Assembly (NCBI GenBank): GCA_004764695.1
Contig: SMSO01000032.1
Location: 5,269,483-5,333,482 of the forward strand
Reading direction: 5' to 3'
Source: Schizochytrium sp. TIO01
Lineage: Eukaryota > Sar > Bigyra > Thraustochytrida > Thraustochytriidae
DNA: 64,000 nt
In this document: positions 42,695 to 51,970 of the stretch, piece after piece
Layout of the letters: every line of letters starts with the position of its first letter
Numbering within the stretch: position 1 is the first letter of the stretch
Notes under the pieces: model-generated
The model's input: the letters and a program-made list of their open reading frames with translations, nothing else
What the model was told of the DNA's origin: nothing
Database searches by the model: none
Translations under genes and position numbers: made by a program

Positions 42695-43864
42695 TTACTG
42701 ACGGCGAGCCTCCACGTGTGGGCTCTCGGCACTGCCGTAGGTGAGAGGGCGAGGTGCCTCGCCAGTCTTAAAGCTCTCCAAAAGCTTTGCAGCACCTCCA
42801 GTGAGTAGGTCCTTCGCGAGTGCCTCTCCAAGTTGTTCCGGTTTCGACTGCTCTCCCACCATACTACGTTCAACAGACTCAGATCCATCCTCCTTAAGGA
42901 TAACACACTTGAGCTCAAGCTTGCCCTCAGGAAGGATTTCGGTGGCAACTCCAAGAGGAACCTGGCAGCCTCCCTGAAGAGTACGCAGGAGAGCACGTTC
43001 AGCAAGGCATCTTGCGGCAGTCTCCGGGTGCTCAATAGACTTGAGCAGTTCAATGGTACGCTTGTCGTCGGCACGGCATTGGAGCCCAAGAGCACCTTGG
43101 CTGACACCGTACATGAACTTTGGCGGGGTAAGAATCTGCTCAATGCGAGCCTCAAATGAGGGTCCAAGACGCTTAAGACCTGCGACAGCAAGCACGATGG
43201 CATCGAAGTCGCCGGCGTCGAGCTTGGCGAGACGAGTGTTCACGTTACCACGGCAAATGCGGACCTCGAGGTGGGGGTAGTCGCGGCGGATGATTGCCTC
43301 GCGACGCACAGAACTTGTTCCAACGATGGCGCCCTCAGGGAGGCACTCAAAGCCACCCTTGCCCCGGTACTTTTCGTGCACGACGAGAGCATCGTGGGGA
43401 TCTTCACGCTCCGTAATTCCGGCAAGAACGAGGCCCTCAGGGAGGGTTGTAGGCATATCTTTGAGAGAGTGGACTACGGCATCGTACTGACCGTCAAGAA
43501 GGCCAGCCTCGAGCTCCTTGGTGAAGAGTCCAGGAGTCTTTGCAGCAAGAGTCTTCAGGGATTCGCCGAGAACCTTGTCACCAAAAGACTGCACACCCTT
43601 CTGGACCTCAACACGAAGGCCAGCGTGCTTTGTCGTCAACAGGTTTTCGACGTGCCAAGTTTGGATCATTGCAAGATCGCTCTTACGAGAGCCAATGCGA
43701 AGCGCCTTGGAAGGAGACGCTGAGTTTGCTGAAGAAGAACCCGAGGCAGATGCTACCTCAGAAGAGGAGGTAGCCTTGATCTTGCCATTCTTTCGTACAC
43801 GGATCGCAACAATCACGGCAAGAACTGTGACGGTCCACAGCGTGGAAACACAGAAATGAGGCAT
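42695..43864 (-). CDS. HMBS: Hydroxymethylbilane synthase (porphobilinogen deaminase), copy B
   Basis: 389 residues from the ATG at 43864. Canonical motifs are intact: ALRIGSRKSDLAMIQTWH, FTKELEAGLL, HSLKDMPTTLP with catalytic D136, GTSSVRREA, RGNVNTRLAKLD, VSQGALGLQCR and LQGGCQVPLG with cofactor-binding C300. This copy therefore looks fully active. The N-terminus is unusual: a hydrophobic segment (residues about 7-21, STLWTVTVLAVIVAI), a basic cluster (RVRKNGK), then about 20 Ser/Ala-rich residues before the enzyme. It could be a membrane anchor; a bipartite targeting signal (signal plus transit-like peptide) is the alternative, although no ASAFAP-type Phe motif of stramenopile plastids is present. 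Divergently transcribed from the RRM/NOL8-like gene. Confidence 0.96.
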   Translation of the reverse strand: MPHFCVSTLWTVTVLAVIVAIRVRKNGKIKATSSSEVASASGSSSANSASPSKALRIGSRKSDLAMIQTWHVENLLTTKHAGLRVEVQKGVQSFGDKVLGESLKTLAAKTPGLFTKELEAGLLDGQYDAVVHSLKDMPTTLPEGLVLAGITEREDPHDALVVHEKYRGKGGFECLPEGAIVGTSSVRREAIIRRDYPHLEVRICRGNVNTRLAKLDAGDFDAIVLAVAGLKRLGPSFEARIEQILTPPKFMYGVSQGALGLQCRADDKRTIELLKSIEHPETAARCLAERALLRTLQGGCQVPLGVATEILPEGKLELKCVILKEDGSESVERSMVGEQSKPEQLGEALAKDLLTGGAAKLLESFKTGEAPRPLTYGSAESPHVEARRQ

Positions 43865-44570
43865 CTTCACAGCACCTCTTTATCTCTCACCTCTTCTTCG
43901 TGATAAACTTTTAGAAGGCGCAAAGCTTTGCAATTGCACGATTCCCAACAACTAGTCTTCCTCCTGCAGGCTAACCAGAGCTACTGCGAACACAAAGAGC
44001 CAAAGAAAAACCACGCAGGATCCCCTATCCGCGTAGAAGTCGGCCCAGCCTACGCCAGAATCGATTCTACCGCACTCCAAAGCGCCTCGCAGCCCCAAAT
44101 GAGCGAGAGCAAGAGCCTACTCTTGCTCACTCACTCCCGTGCAGGAACGTATAGAACCTATGGAACTTCAGGAACGTTTTGCTTGGGTGCCATTCATTCA
44201 TTCAACTTAACATGAATTTTGACAACAAATGAGTGAATACGGGAATGAATGATTGCTTGATCGAAGTGGTCATAAATTCTGAGAATCGTTGTCGCTGCCA
44301 TTTCACAGAGCCTGATTGCTGCGAGTCTCGGCGTGCTGCGGGTCTCGAGCCTCACAAAGTGTCCGGCACGATCCTCAGAAAGGCTTGCGCAATTAGACTT
44401 CTTCGTTCACTGGCAGCAGTGGAGGAGATTCATAAAGACCTGTAGCAGGAGTGCGCCTGGCGAGAGAACTTCTTGACGTTGTGGAGACCGCGGTATAAAA
44501 TCGAGAGTTGAACTGGACACTTGTAGAGCTTTCAATTTCGTTTCCATAAAACTTTACCTTGATTGGAGCA
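43865..44570. other. Divergent promoter region, 0.7 kb
   Basis: Between HMBS copy B and the RRM gene. Contains a TATA box for the right-hand gene and an inverted repeat (cattcattc near 44191 and gaatgaatg near 44242). Confidence 0.55.
44494..44500 (+). promoter_or_regulatory. TATA box upstream of the RRM/NOL8-like gene
   Basis: TATAAAA, 71 bp before the ATG at 44571, with a CRE-like tgacgtt about 20 bp upstream. Position suits a Pol II core promoter with a short 5' UTR. Confidence 0.5.
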
Positions 44571-46121
44571 ATGTCCCGCATTTATGTGGGAGGACTTCGC
44601 CACCCAGTGGATCAGGATGGCATTGTTGCTCTACTGTCCCGGGCACATGGAGTAGATAACGTCAATGATGTTGAAATCAGGGAAGGAGGAAACCCTCTAG
44701 AGCAGGATTGCTATGCCTTTGCAAATGTGGAGCCTGCCAATGCAGCGGACTCAGTCGTGAGAACCTTCAACAAATGCAAATGGCGCAAGCTGGTGCTTAA
44801 GGTGGAAAAGGTCAACCAGGGGGCCTTCGAGCTTAGCAGATTAAAGACACCGCAAGGTTTCGTGCAACTGCCAAGCACCCGTAAACGCGGCCGTCCTGAA
44901 GCCGAAATCATCCCTCTCTCTAGCAAACCAATCCGTGTACGGCGCCGTGAAGGTCAACGCAACATCGTGCAAGTTGCATCAGACCGCCGCAACCAAATGA
45001 AGGTCGACTTTGACAGTTCAGACAGTAGTGACAGCGATGACAGCGACGCCAGCAGTGAATGGGGCGTTGATTTCGCGGATATGTCGTCTCCTAAACCTGT
45101 TGAAGAGGAAGTCCCTGAAGAGCCAATTGATGAAGCTAAAGCTGAGCGTGTTCGGAGACGTTTGCAGGCCTTTGAGACTGGTATCACTCCCAGCCAGGAA
45201 GACGAGGAGGCAGAGGCAATTGATTCAGAAAACACGCAACTTCTTGGCATGCTTTCTTCCCTTTTGCAACAGGGAGCAGCATCAGCAACCAAAGAAGAAC
45301 AAGAGTTTGCTGAGGCGTATGGCATTCGCCGTGAAAAGAATTCAAATGGAGGTCCTGTGTCGCAAGGTGCTGGCGTTGTCAATTTCCTCAATGAAGAGGA
45401 AGAGAAAGCACTTAATGTCGCGACGTCGAAGGCAGAATCAAGTGTCGTCAGCTTCCTTGGCGAAGATGAGGAAGAAAATCTCGCCACGGCCTCGAAGACC
45501 CCTGGTGTCGTTAGCTTTGAGAGTGACGAAGAGGATAGCAGTGAGGCACTTAGCGCGCCGGCTCCGCCTAACGGTTCGCCTGCACCTGTTGTAAATGAGA
45601 ATCGGAAGTCAGCTGTCAATGTTCAACAGGAAGATGAGGATGTTACCATGGAAGACAGGAATGGCCATGAGGCAGATTCCGAAAGTGCCCAAGAAATTGC
45701 GAATGCTAATTCTGAAAACAGCGATGGAGCCCCTAAAACTAAGCTTCGAGGAATTTTTGAAGACTTTCTAGCTAATAAGGATCAGGCTTCCTCCTTCTCC
45801 CTATTTGGGGGGGCATTTGAAAGTGATGCTGTCGCAGAAGTTGTAGATCAACAAAACCAAGATGAAGTTGAGAAGGCAAACGAGGATATCCACACCAAAC
45901 AAGTGGATATTGCACCAGATACAAAAACATTCCGCATCGCAGATATTATCTCTTCTGTGGACCGCAGCGCCGCGAAGTTGTGGCCAGTTTCTCCTGCCAA
46001 ACGCTTCCAACGTCGTGGTAATTATGAAAAAGAGTTTTATAATACACGAGAAACTCTGTCCAATCTATTCCGCAACCGGGCAAAACAAGCGAGACGCCAG
46101 GCTCAAGCTGATCTGCACTAA
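44571..46121 (+). CDS. RRM protein, probably nucleolar NOL8-like
   Basis: 516 residues from ATG 44571. An RNA-recognition motif opens the protein: SRIYVGGLRHPVDQDGIVAL (RNP2 = IYVGGL) and a degenerate RNP1 around CYAFANVEP, followed by FNKCKWRKLVLKVEKV. Such an N-terminal RRM with a 'NKCKWRG/K' strand is typical of NOL8/RRM proteins of ribosome biogenesis. The middle is acidic and Ser-rich, with three spaced repeats of a VVNFL/VVSFLGEDEEE/VVSFESDEE motif. The C-terminus has FRIADIISSVDRSAA, then KLWPVSPAKRFQRRGNYEKE and a basic helix (FRNRAKQARRQAQ), reminiscent of NOL8's end, where the last segment binds pre-ribosomal factors. The NOL8 assignment is inference from architecture; the RRM is clear. 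Confidence 0.75.
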   Translation: MSRIYVGGLRHPVDQDGIVALLSRAHGVDNVNDVEIREGGNPLEQDCYAFANVEPANAADSVVRTFNKCKWRKLVLKVEKVNQGAFELSRLKTPQGFVQLPSTRKRGRPEAEIIPLSSKPIRVRRREGQRNIVQVASDRRNQMKVDFDSSDSSDSDDSDASSEWGVDFADMSSPKPVEEEVPEEPIDEAKAERVRRRLQAFETGITPSQEDEEAEAIDSENTQLLGMLSSLLQQGAASATKEEQEFAEAYGIRREKNSNGGPVSQGAGVVNFLNEEEEKALNVATSKAESSVVSFLGEDEEENLATASKTPGVVSFESDEEDSSEALSAPAPPNGSPAPVVNENRKSAVNVQQEDEDVTMEDRNGHEADSESAQEIANANSENSDGAPKTKLRGIFEDFLANKDQASSFSLFGGAFESDAVAEVVDQQNQDEVEKANEDIHTKQVDIAPDTKTFRIADIISSVDRSAAKLWPVSPAKRFQRRGNYEKEFYNTRETLSNLFRNRAKQARRQAQADLH

Positions 46122-46606
46122 GCAAAACCCTTGTAAAAGCAGTGGGCGGCCTCGTATTTCCTTGATATTAATTTTCTTCTATAGATTCGCCCATTTAGTC
46201 CCTTTTCTTTTGTTTAGCAGGTTTGTTTTATTAATCGAAAATTGGAAAAACAAATATAAAATTAAGATATACAGACTTTGTCTACTTTCTTCTAAGAATG
46301 AAAAGGCATTTCAACAAACGTGAGATTCCACGGTATTGGTAATTATTTCTTCAGAAATTCAGTGGCTAATTTAAATTTGTTATAATCATTGTAAAGCAGA
46401 AATGCCGTTGAGGAATGCATACATATTATCATGAACAAATTTACAATCACCATTCTGACAAGACTTTGAAAAAATTAGTGCAGCATAATTTCGATCTGGT
46501 GTTTCTGGTCATTTTCTTTCTTTTCGATACTTGAATATATCCATGAAGGCCTTTAACCTGCTGAAAATGTAGAAGATTAGGCTGTGAATTTAAAGAAAGA
46601 ATTATT
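46122..46606. other. Intergenic, 485 bp, between convergent genes
   Basis: AT-rich shared 3' region; nothing recognised. Confidence 0.65.
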
Positions 46607-48193
46607 CTACTTTCCAGGAACTATCTCTATAGAGTGTTCGCCAGCGCAAGCGCGAACAGATAATATTTGGTCAAAGCTACCAATAGATATTGCATCTACC
46701 AAAGTAGCACAGAGCATATCGGATCTTGATACGTTGTCTTGTGCACTACTCTCAAAACAACTCTGTGCAATTTGCTGTAAAGGATTCATAATATTACAGA
46801 GACCTGGAAACCGCAAGTCTATTTCAGAGTTACGAATAATTTCATGAGAAGGTGCACGATATGTCGCAGCAAGCTGTATATCGACGCCAGAAAAGGTAAG
46901 ACTTTCTTGAGTTAGCCATGCAGCTAAGGTCTCTACGCCAGGCCAAAATTTGACGGTTCCACTTAATTGATCGATCCAAAAATCTTTGTCTACTTCACGA
47001 GAGAAGAAACTAGTCACTCGAAGAACCTCTTTCGACTTATCCTGGAAACCCACCTTAGTAGCGATATAACCTGGTACTTGCTGCAATTCTGGATTAAGTA
47101 CAATATCAACAGCCTCTCGTATAAGATCTCGCAGTTCGGTTGCATCAAGAGGCTCAATAGCTAAATCTTCGGCATCTTCAACGTCTTCTTCTTCATCTTC
47201 ATCTTCATCGTCGTCGTCATCATCACCACCAGCATCATCTTCTTGTCTCTCATCTCCATAGTCTTTCCCTTCGATATTTTCTTGGGCCCTTTTTGCAGCT
47301 TCTCTTTTTCGTCTGGCATCTTTTTCATTTCTTGCTTGTTTTCGTACCTCTTCGCGAGCTCGCGCTCGAGCCTCTCTACGTTTACGAACTAAAATATCAC
47401 GAAGAGGAGTTATCGTCGATAAGCTAGAAATGTGTAGGTCCACACTTATACACGCGTTCGGCTTAGGTGCGACCGCTCGAGCGCCAACTTCTTTCAAAAA
47501 GTTGGCTGCTCCTCCCAAGTTAGTCCGCAATGATATTACTTTTGCTTCACTAGGGTTAATACGCTGCCATTTACCGTACTTTACACGGAGACGAAATTCC
47601 CTTGAACGCTCTTCCCTTAATACAGATTTCCAAAACCATGCACGGTGCTTGCGAAGGTAGCCAAGTGCTTGGATCTTTAAACGAAGAGGCCAAAACTTCC
47701 ACAATGGCCAGTTTACATTTTCTAGCCCGCACTTTTTCTTCTCAAGATCAACTGGAAAGTTAGCGGATAGCCAACCGAGGAGCCAAGACTTGGTGATCAC
47801 TTTGAACCCGTCACGCATGCAGTCTTCAACAATGCGCTGGATAGCTCGGTGCTCCCTGCTAACAAAAGCATGTCTTGTTTTATACAAAAGCACCTGAATC
47901 CAACTTCGTTTTAATGGCCACTCGTCCTCAAGCTCCTTGATCTCTTCTTTGTTGCCTCCAAGAAGGTCCACGCCCTGAAGGAGTTGTTCCTTTCGATTCT
48001 CTATCGCAGCTGCTTCAGCTTCTGCGTTCTCGTCTCGAGGTGCCTCTGTGTGCAAGAATGCCTGCAAGTAGTCCGTGTGATCAATCCCAACATCTGACAG
48101 CGCGAGGCTAGCATCCCGCAAGGCCTCAATAACCTCCTCTCGTTGTTGCAGTAGCGTCTTTATCTTAGCTTCCGCTCCTGCCTTTGATGACAT
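46607..48193 (-). CDS. Unrecognised charged protein, 528 aa
   Basis: An uninterrupted frame with a clear ATG start (48193) and protein-like composition. I do not recognise the family. Seen: an N-terminal helical region (KIKTLLQQREEVIEALRDAS), a Trp/Arg-rich segment around 130-200 (DGFKVITKSWLLGWLSANF; WPLWKFWPLRLKIQALGYLR; RAWFWKSVLREERSREFRLR), a basic coiled stretch at about 270-310 (RKRREARARAREEVRKQ), an acidic run (GGDDDDDDEDEDEEEDVEDAED) near 320-340, and a more globular C-terminal third. The Trp-rich region and basic-acidic layout suggest a nuclear or RNA/protein-scaffold role, but this is a guess. Convergent with the RRM gene, divergent from the LMBD1-like gene. Confidence 0.85.
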   Translation of the reverse strand: MSSKAGAEAKIKTLLQQREEVIEALRDASLALSDVGIDHTDYLQAFLHTEAPRDENAEAEAAAIENRKEQLLQGVDLLGGNKEEIKELEDEWPLKRSWIQVLLYKTRHAFVSREHRAIQRIVEDCMRDGFKVITKSWLLGWLSANFPVDLEKKKCGLENVNWPLWKFWPLRLKIQALGYLRKHRAWFWKSVLREERSREFRLRVKYGKWQRINPSEAKVISLRTNLGGAANFLKEVGARAVAPKPNACISVDLHISSLSTITPLRDILVRKRREARARAREEVRKQARNEKDARRKREAAKRAQENIEGKDYGDERQEDDAGGDDDDDDEDEDEEEDVEDAEDLAIEPLDATELRDLIREAVDIVLNPELQQVPGYIATKVGFQDKSKEVLRVTSFFSREVDKDFWIDQLSGTVKFWPGVETLAAWLTQESLTFSGVDIQLAATYRAPSHEIIRNSEIDLRFPGLCNIMNPLQQIAQSCFESSAQDNVSRSDMLCATLVDAISIGSFDQILSVRACAGEHSIEIVPGK

Positions 48194-49195
48194 GCTTATT
48201 TCCTAAGCCACCTCACGGCGCTTCTCTCTCCATGGCACGTCCTCCAACGTAATACAATTTTCCCGACTTAAGGCAACCGTCAAAAGCTTCTTGTTCCCGT
48301 AGACTACCTCTTCCAACCTTCCCTAGATCTTTCAACAACCGGGTCGTCAATGCATATATAGATATACTACTCTAAAACTGGTCTAAACCACTGACTCTTC
48401 ACAATACGCAGCTCAGTCCCAGTCCCCGTCTCTTCATCTGGAGCACCATGGGAGCCCAGCAATTTGGTAATGCAAGTGTAACGGGTCTCGCTCGCTCGCG
48501 CGCCAGCCTGCCATAGCTCCTTCTCTCTTCGTGGCCCTTTTCTATCTTTACCCTTTCTTCAACTTATAGGCCTAAGTACCTCTTATTACTAGGCCTACTT
48601 ATTAACATGAAGATGCTCGGAACACCTGCTTCTTCGCCTATAATTGACCGTGCTCACTTGCAGGCAATTCACGATCGCGATCGACGGTTGGCTCCACCAA
48701 GGCGGCGGTGGCCCTCCCGATCTCCTGGATCTTTCCTTAGAGGCTCTCGCGAAGCCTTGCGGCGCTGCAGGTCGCCCGCCATCTTACTAGCGGCTGTTAA
48801 TTCGTTGATTTGGCCGTCGAACTTTTGCTGAAAAGGTCTTTGTCTGCTAAGCCTTGCAAGGCACCGGAAAACATCCTCGTGCCGGCAACTTCTGGGGGGA
48901 TAGCAGTCAGCTGATTGTTTGTTTGGGAAGCTTAAACCTCCTCACCTAGACATATTCTCTTGGGAGAAATTTACAATCTACGGATTGAGCCAGCTGGCGA
49001 GGCGACTCATAATTTGCACACAATTCGCGAGCCAGGTGTTTGTCTGAATCAGCAAGCTAGCTTGTAGACGGTGGTCCAAGTATTGCTCTTTTGGAAAAGA
49101 ACTTGACTCTGCTCAAAGCTGTTTTGATTAAGCTCACTTAGATTTGAGAGCGAGCTGTTGTTGTGTAGATTAAAAAGAGGAAGGGGGCGGAGATC
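48194..49195. other. Intergenic, 1.0 kb, between divergent genes
   Basis: Contains a possible short exon at 48449 (ATGGGAGCCCAGCAATTTG, then gtaatg) and an acceptor-like cttgcag near 48663, downstream of a tatatagata run at about 48355. Joined, they give only about 31 codons. A 74-codon Arg/Pro-rich frame overlaps. No gene is called. Confidence 0.4.
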
Positions 49196-50932
49196 ATGGT
49201 GGATGTGTGGCTTGTCGTCCTTGCCGTTGTGGTGCCGTTTGTAGCGCTGATATTCAACTATTACCTCATAGTTTACTACCAGCACCCAGATGACAGAAAC
49301 ACGTCATGGTTTCCGAAAATAGTTGTTTTATTAGGATTAACAATTGGCATGGTAACCGTTCTTATCGTACCTTTTGATGTTGCAAATCAGGGCACGGAAT
49401 ATGGCTGTGGCGTTCTTACAGATCTCGACTGTGGTGGACTTGACCTGTTTTGGGTTTGGCAAGTTGCATTCTTGGTTATTGGTGTCTGGGTGCTACTTTT
49501 TATCCCTTATACCATCTTTTTCTACGAATCATTCGACTATGAGACTCGCACCTCTTGCCAAGCCTGCATTGCGTCCTCGTGGATGAACGTCGGTATTACG
49601 CTCTTTTTCGCAGCTGCATTCGTAATCACCTACTTTTTCTTGCGCTATACGGAGCCTCCCGTTGAGAACTACTTAGCTACCGAGGGTTCTTTCATCACAT
49701 GTTCCGGTGGAGTTTGTGACGGCATCGTTCTGGACTCTAGCATTCCAGGTCTCAACGCAACTTCATCCTCAATTAAGTTTGGCACTCCTGTGTTGGTGTT
49801 TTTGCCAGGTTTTCTGAGTTTCATTGGCTGGTTCCTGTTCGCTCTTTACGTCGGCATTGGTCTTGCAGCACTCCCTGTTGACATGGTTCATGGATACGTC
49901 TACCGGCCCAAATATATGAGTGATAAGGATTATGCTGACACCAAGGTAGGCATTCAGAAGCAAACGCAGGACCTAATTGATGCTGGCATTAAGCTCCTAG
50001 ACCAAGCGCAGAAGGACGAAGACTACGAGCACAGCGTCACTGCATCGGTCTCAAGTGTGTTCAATTTTCGCAAGTTTCGCCGTCGCAGAGAAGAAAAGTC
50101 TCTTTATAATGAGTTTAAGCAATCCGTGGTTGAGCTGGAAGAGGAATATGAAGCCCTGAAGTTGTGTCACGAGAACTGGAAGAATTTCAACCCATTTATC
50201 CCGTGGTGCAAGCTGATTTTTGGAATTATTGGCGGCTTGGTGTCTATTCTTTGGATTCTTCAGATTATTCTCTACAATTTGGCTCGTACGCCATACGGGC
50301 CGGAGGGTGTGCCGGTCGTCTATCTTTTGAATGACATGTTCACAGCAGCAAGCAAAGAGATTCACTTTGCCTTAGTTGGTACGATCTTAATTGGTGTTTT
50401 CTCCTTCTATCTTCTCTTTTGTGTCATGAAGGGTAATGAACGCTTTGGATTGCGCTTTTTTATTATCGAAATCCACCCTCTCAAATGGAATGGAACTTAC
50501 ATGAACTCATTTCTGGTGAACGCCTCATTGTGTCTTTTATGCATTGCACCACTTGTTCAATTCCTGGCGTCTACATTGTCAAGCTATGTAGTGATGACTG
50601 AATTGGATGCAATTTTCGGCGTGCAGATTACCTACATGATTTTCTTCAAGTGGTTTTTCGAGAACAATGTTTTCATTATTGCCACGCTCGCTATTACCCT
50701 CATTACGTCAATTTGGCTCATTTTCTTCCCTGCAAGTAAGAGTGTGCGCCAAGCAAAGTTTTTGGCTAAGAAGATTGAGCAATTTAAAATTCAGAACGCA
50801 GAACGTGAAGCTGAAGAGCGTCTTCTGAAGAAGCCTCCTAAGCCATCCACCGTATCCGAGTCTGAAACAGAAGGCAGGAGAGTCTTTGCTGATGATACTG
50901 CTGCCGAGACTGATGAGCTTCAGCACACTTAA
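49196..50932 (+). CDS. LMBR1-domain polytopic membrane protein, LMBD1-like
   Basis: 578 residues with about nine membrane spans. LMBR1 features: N-terminal span then FNYYLIVYYQHPDD, a second span ending VLIVPFDVAN (compare LLPVDIF in LMBD1), an aromatic VWQVAFLVIGVWVLLFIPYTIFFYE span, a pair of spans enclosing an extracytosolic loop with candidate N-glycosylation (NATS), IGLAALPVDMVHGYVYRPKY (LMBD1: GMSALPLNLIKG), a long cytosolic helical loop (about 235-320; VVELEEEYEALKLCHENW), and four C-terminal spans followed by a charged tail ending in Asp/Glu/Thr-rich sequence. LMBD1 cooperates with ABCD4 to export cobalamin from lysosomes; other LMBR1 proteins are lipocalin receptors or regulators of endocytosis. 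Assignment to LMBD1 rather than LMBD2 is by length and tail and is moderate. Confidence 0.82.
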   Translation: MVDVWLVVLAVVVPFVALIFNYYLIVYYQHPDDRNTSWFPKIVVLLGLTIGMVTVLIVPFDVANQGTEYGCGVLTDLDCGGLDLFWVWQVAFLVIGVWVLLFIPYTIFFYESFDYETRTSCQACIASSWMNVGITLFFAAAFVITYFFLRYTEPPVENYLATEGSFITCSGGVCDGIVLDSSIPGLNATSSSIKFGTPVLVFLPGFLSFIGWFLFALYVGIGLAALPVDMVHGYVYRPKYMSDKDYADTKVGIQKQTQDLIDAGIKLLDQAQKDEDYEHSVTASVSSVFNFRKFRRRREEKSLYNEFKQSVVELEEEYEALKLCHENWKNFNPFIPWCKLIFGIIGGLVSILWILQIILYNLARTPYGPEGVPVVYLLNDMFTAASKEIHFALVGTILIGVFSFYLLFCVMKGNERFGLRFFIIEIHPLKWNGTYMNSFLVNASLCLLCIAPLVQFLASTLSSYVVMTELDAIFGVQITYMIFFKWFFENNVFIIATLAITLITSIWLIFFPASKSVRQAKFLAKKIEQFKIQNAEREAEERLLKKPPKPSTVSESETEGRRVFADDTAAETDELQHT

Positions 50933-51259
50933 TTGCAAAATTCCAACCCATTGACGCATTGTCGTATGCCCAGGACAGAATAAGATGGTACCAACGAAAA
51001 GTTATCCGCCACCTGCCTTTTGTCACTCGTAACACTAAATTTATCATACTTAAAACATGTGGCTAACTCAATTTAACAAAAGTATTTTTCTAGGTACTTG
51101 AATCGGGGTTTCTTGGTAGAAATATCTTATTCGTGCAGCTTTATTGGCATTTAATGAATGTAAAGTTACACTAGCTTGCATCGCTGTTTTGTAGGGTGGC
51201 GAAGGAAATGAAACCTCATTAGCTTGCGCATCGTCATAGATTTGATAATATTTTCTCTT
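50933..51259. other. Intergenic, 327 bp, between convergent genes
   Basis: AT-rich shared 3' region; nothing recognised. Confidence 0.65.
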
Positions 51260-51970
51260 TTAAGCAAAAATCATATGTTGCAGACTTAGAGCAGCAAGGG
51301 TGAACATAGCTGCCTGAGTCAAACGGTGCGAAGCTACGACGATCCAATGGTCTGCTCGCTGCTCTAGTTCTGTTTCAGGAAGGAAAAATCCATACGGGCG
51401 GGCATCCACAGATCCGCTATGGTGAAAATGCATATGTGATTGGGCGCACTTGGAGACATATGAAGGGAGCACTCGTTCAAGTGCTTCAGCAAGCTCGCCC
51501 CCTCCCCGACGATGAGCAATCAGGTCATGGCAGACGAAATAAGAAATGCCATATAGTGTGAATCCTATGGCCATTCCGAAGGATATATCCTTCACGAGGG
51601 TTGGTGGGGGCTGAAATGAGGCAGCCATGGTGGGCACAGAGATAAGTGCAAAGAATACCACAAACCAGTCATTAGCTTCGAACCATCCTTTGCGCATGAC
51701 CTTTTGTGTTCCCTTTTCTCCTGGCTCTGACATCAGCGGAGCACTGAGGTTATGGTGGCTGGAGTGGATCCACCAGAGCCATTTTGCGTGCCATAAATCG
51801 CGATGCAAAGTCCGTGCTCCGATTTCCATGTCAATTGTCACAACCAAGGCCACAAGCACGCGCAAGAAACTCCACTCACCATAAAATAGTGCAATAACCA
51901 AACCAGTAATTGTACTGATAAGTCCTCCCAGCGGGAAAAGAACCCTAGCCCGAGCGAGGGAGGATACCAT
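51260..51970 (-). CDS. crtZ: Carotene 3-hydroxylase of the CrtZ/fatty-acid-hydroxylase superfamily
   Basis: 236 residues, membrane-bound di-iron hydroxylase. The His motifs are complete: HRDLWH (H56, H61), HSSHH (H69, H72, H73), HDLIAH (H148, H153) and HMHFHH (H179-H184). Their order and the LHRDLWHAKWLWWIHSSHH block fit bacterial and plant CrtZ-type beta-carotene hydroxylases (H-x4-H, HxxHH, HxxxxH, HxHxxHH), which add 3-OH groups to beta-ionone rings to make zeaxanthin, or astaxanthin when a ketolase is present. Four hydrophobic stretches surround them. The N-terminus runs directly into a membrane span without a plastid transit peptide, suggesting ER or other non-plastid location. Sterol or sphingolipid hydroxylases share the fold, but the compact size favours CrtZ. 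Confidence 0.83.
   Translation of the reverse strand: MVSSLARARVLFPLGGLISTITGLVIALFYGEWSFLRVLVALVVTIDMEIGARTLHRDLWHAKWLWWIHSSHHNLSAPLMSEPGEKGTQKVMRKGWFEANDWFVVFFALISVPTMAASFQPPPTLVKDISFGMAIGFTLYGISYFVCHDLIAHRRGGGELAEALERVLPSYVSKCAQSHMHFHHSGSVDARPYGFFLPETELEQRADHWIVVASHRLTQAAMFTLAALSLQHMIFA

Noticed and set aside
40611-43864. Operon-like reading of the two HMBS genes
   Set aside because: Spacing of 0.94 kb in a eukaryote points to separate promoters; tandem duplication explains the arrangement.
44954-45619. 221-codon Ser-rich frame antisense to the NOL8-like gene
   Set aside because: Mirror of acidic/Ser codons in the sense gene.
48449-48760. Small spliced gene with exon at 48449 and acceptor at 48663
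   Set aside because: Only about 31 codons in frame and no family; support too weak to call.
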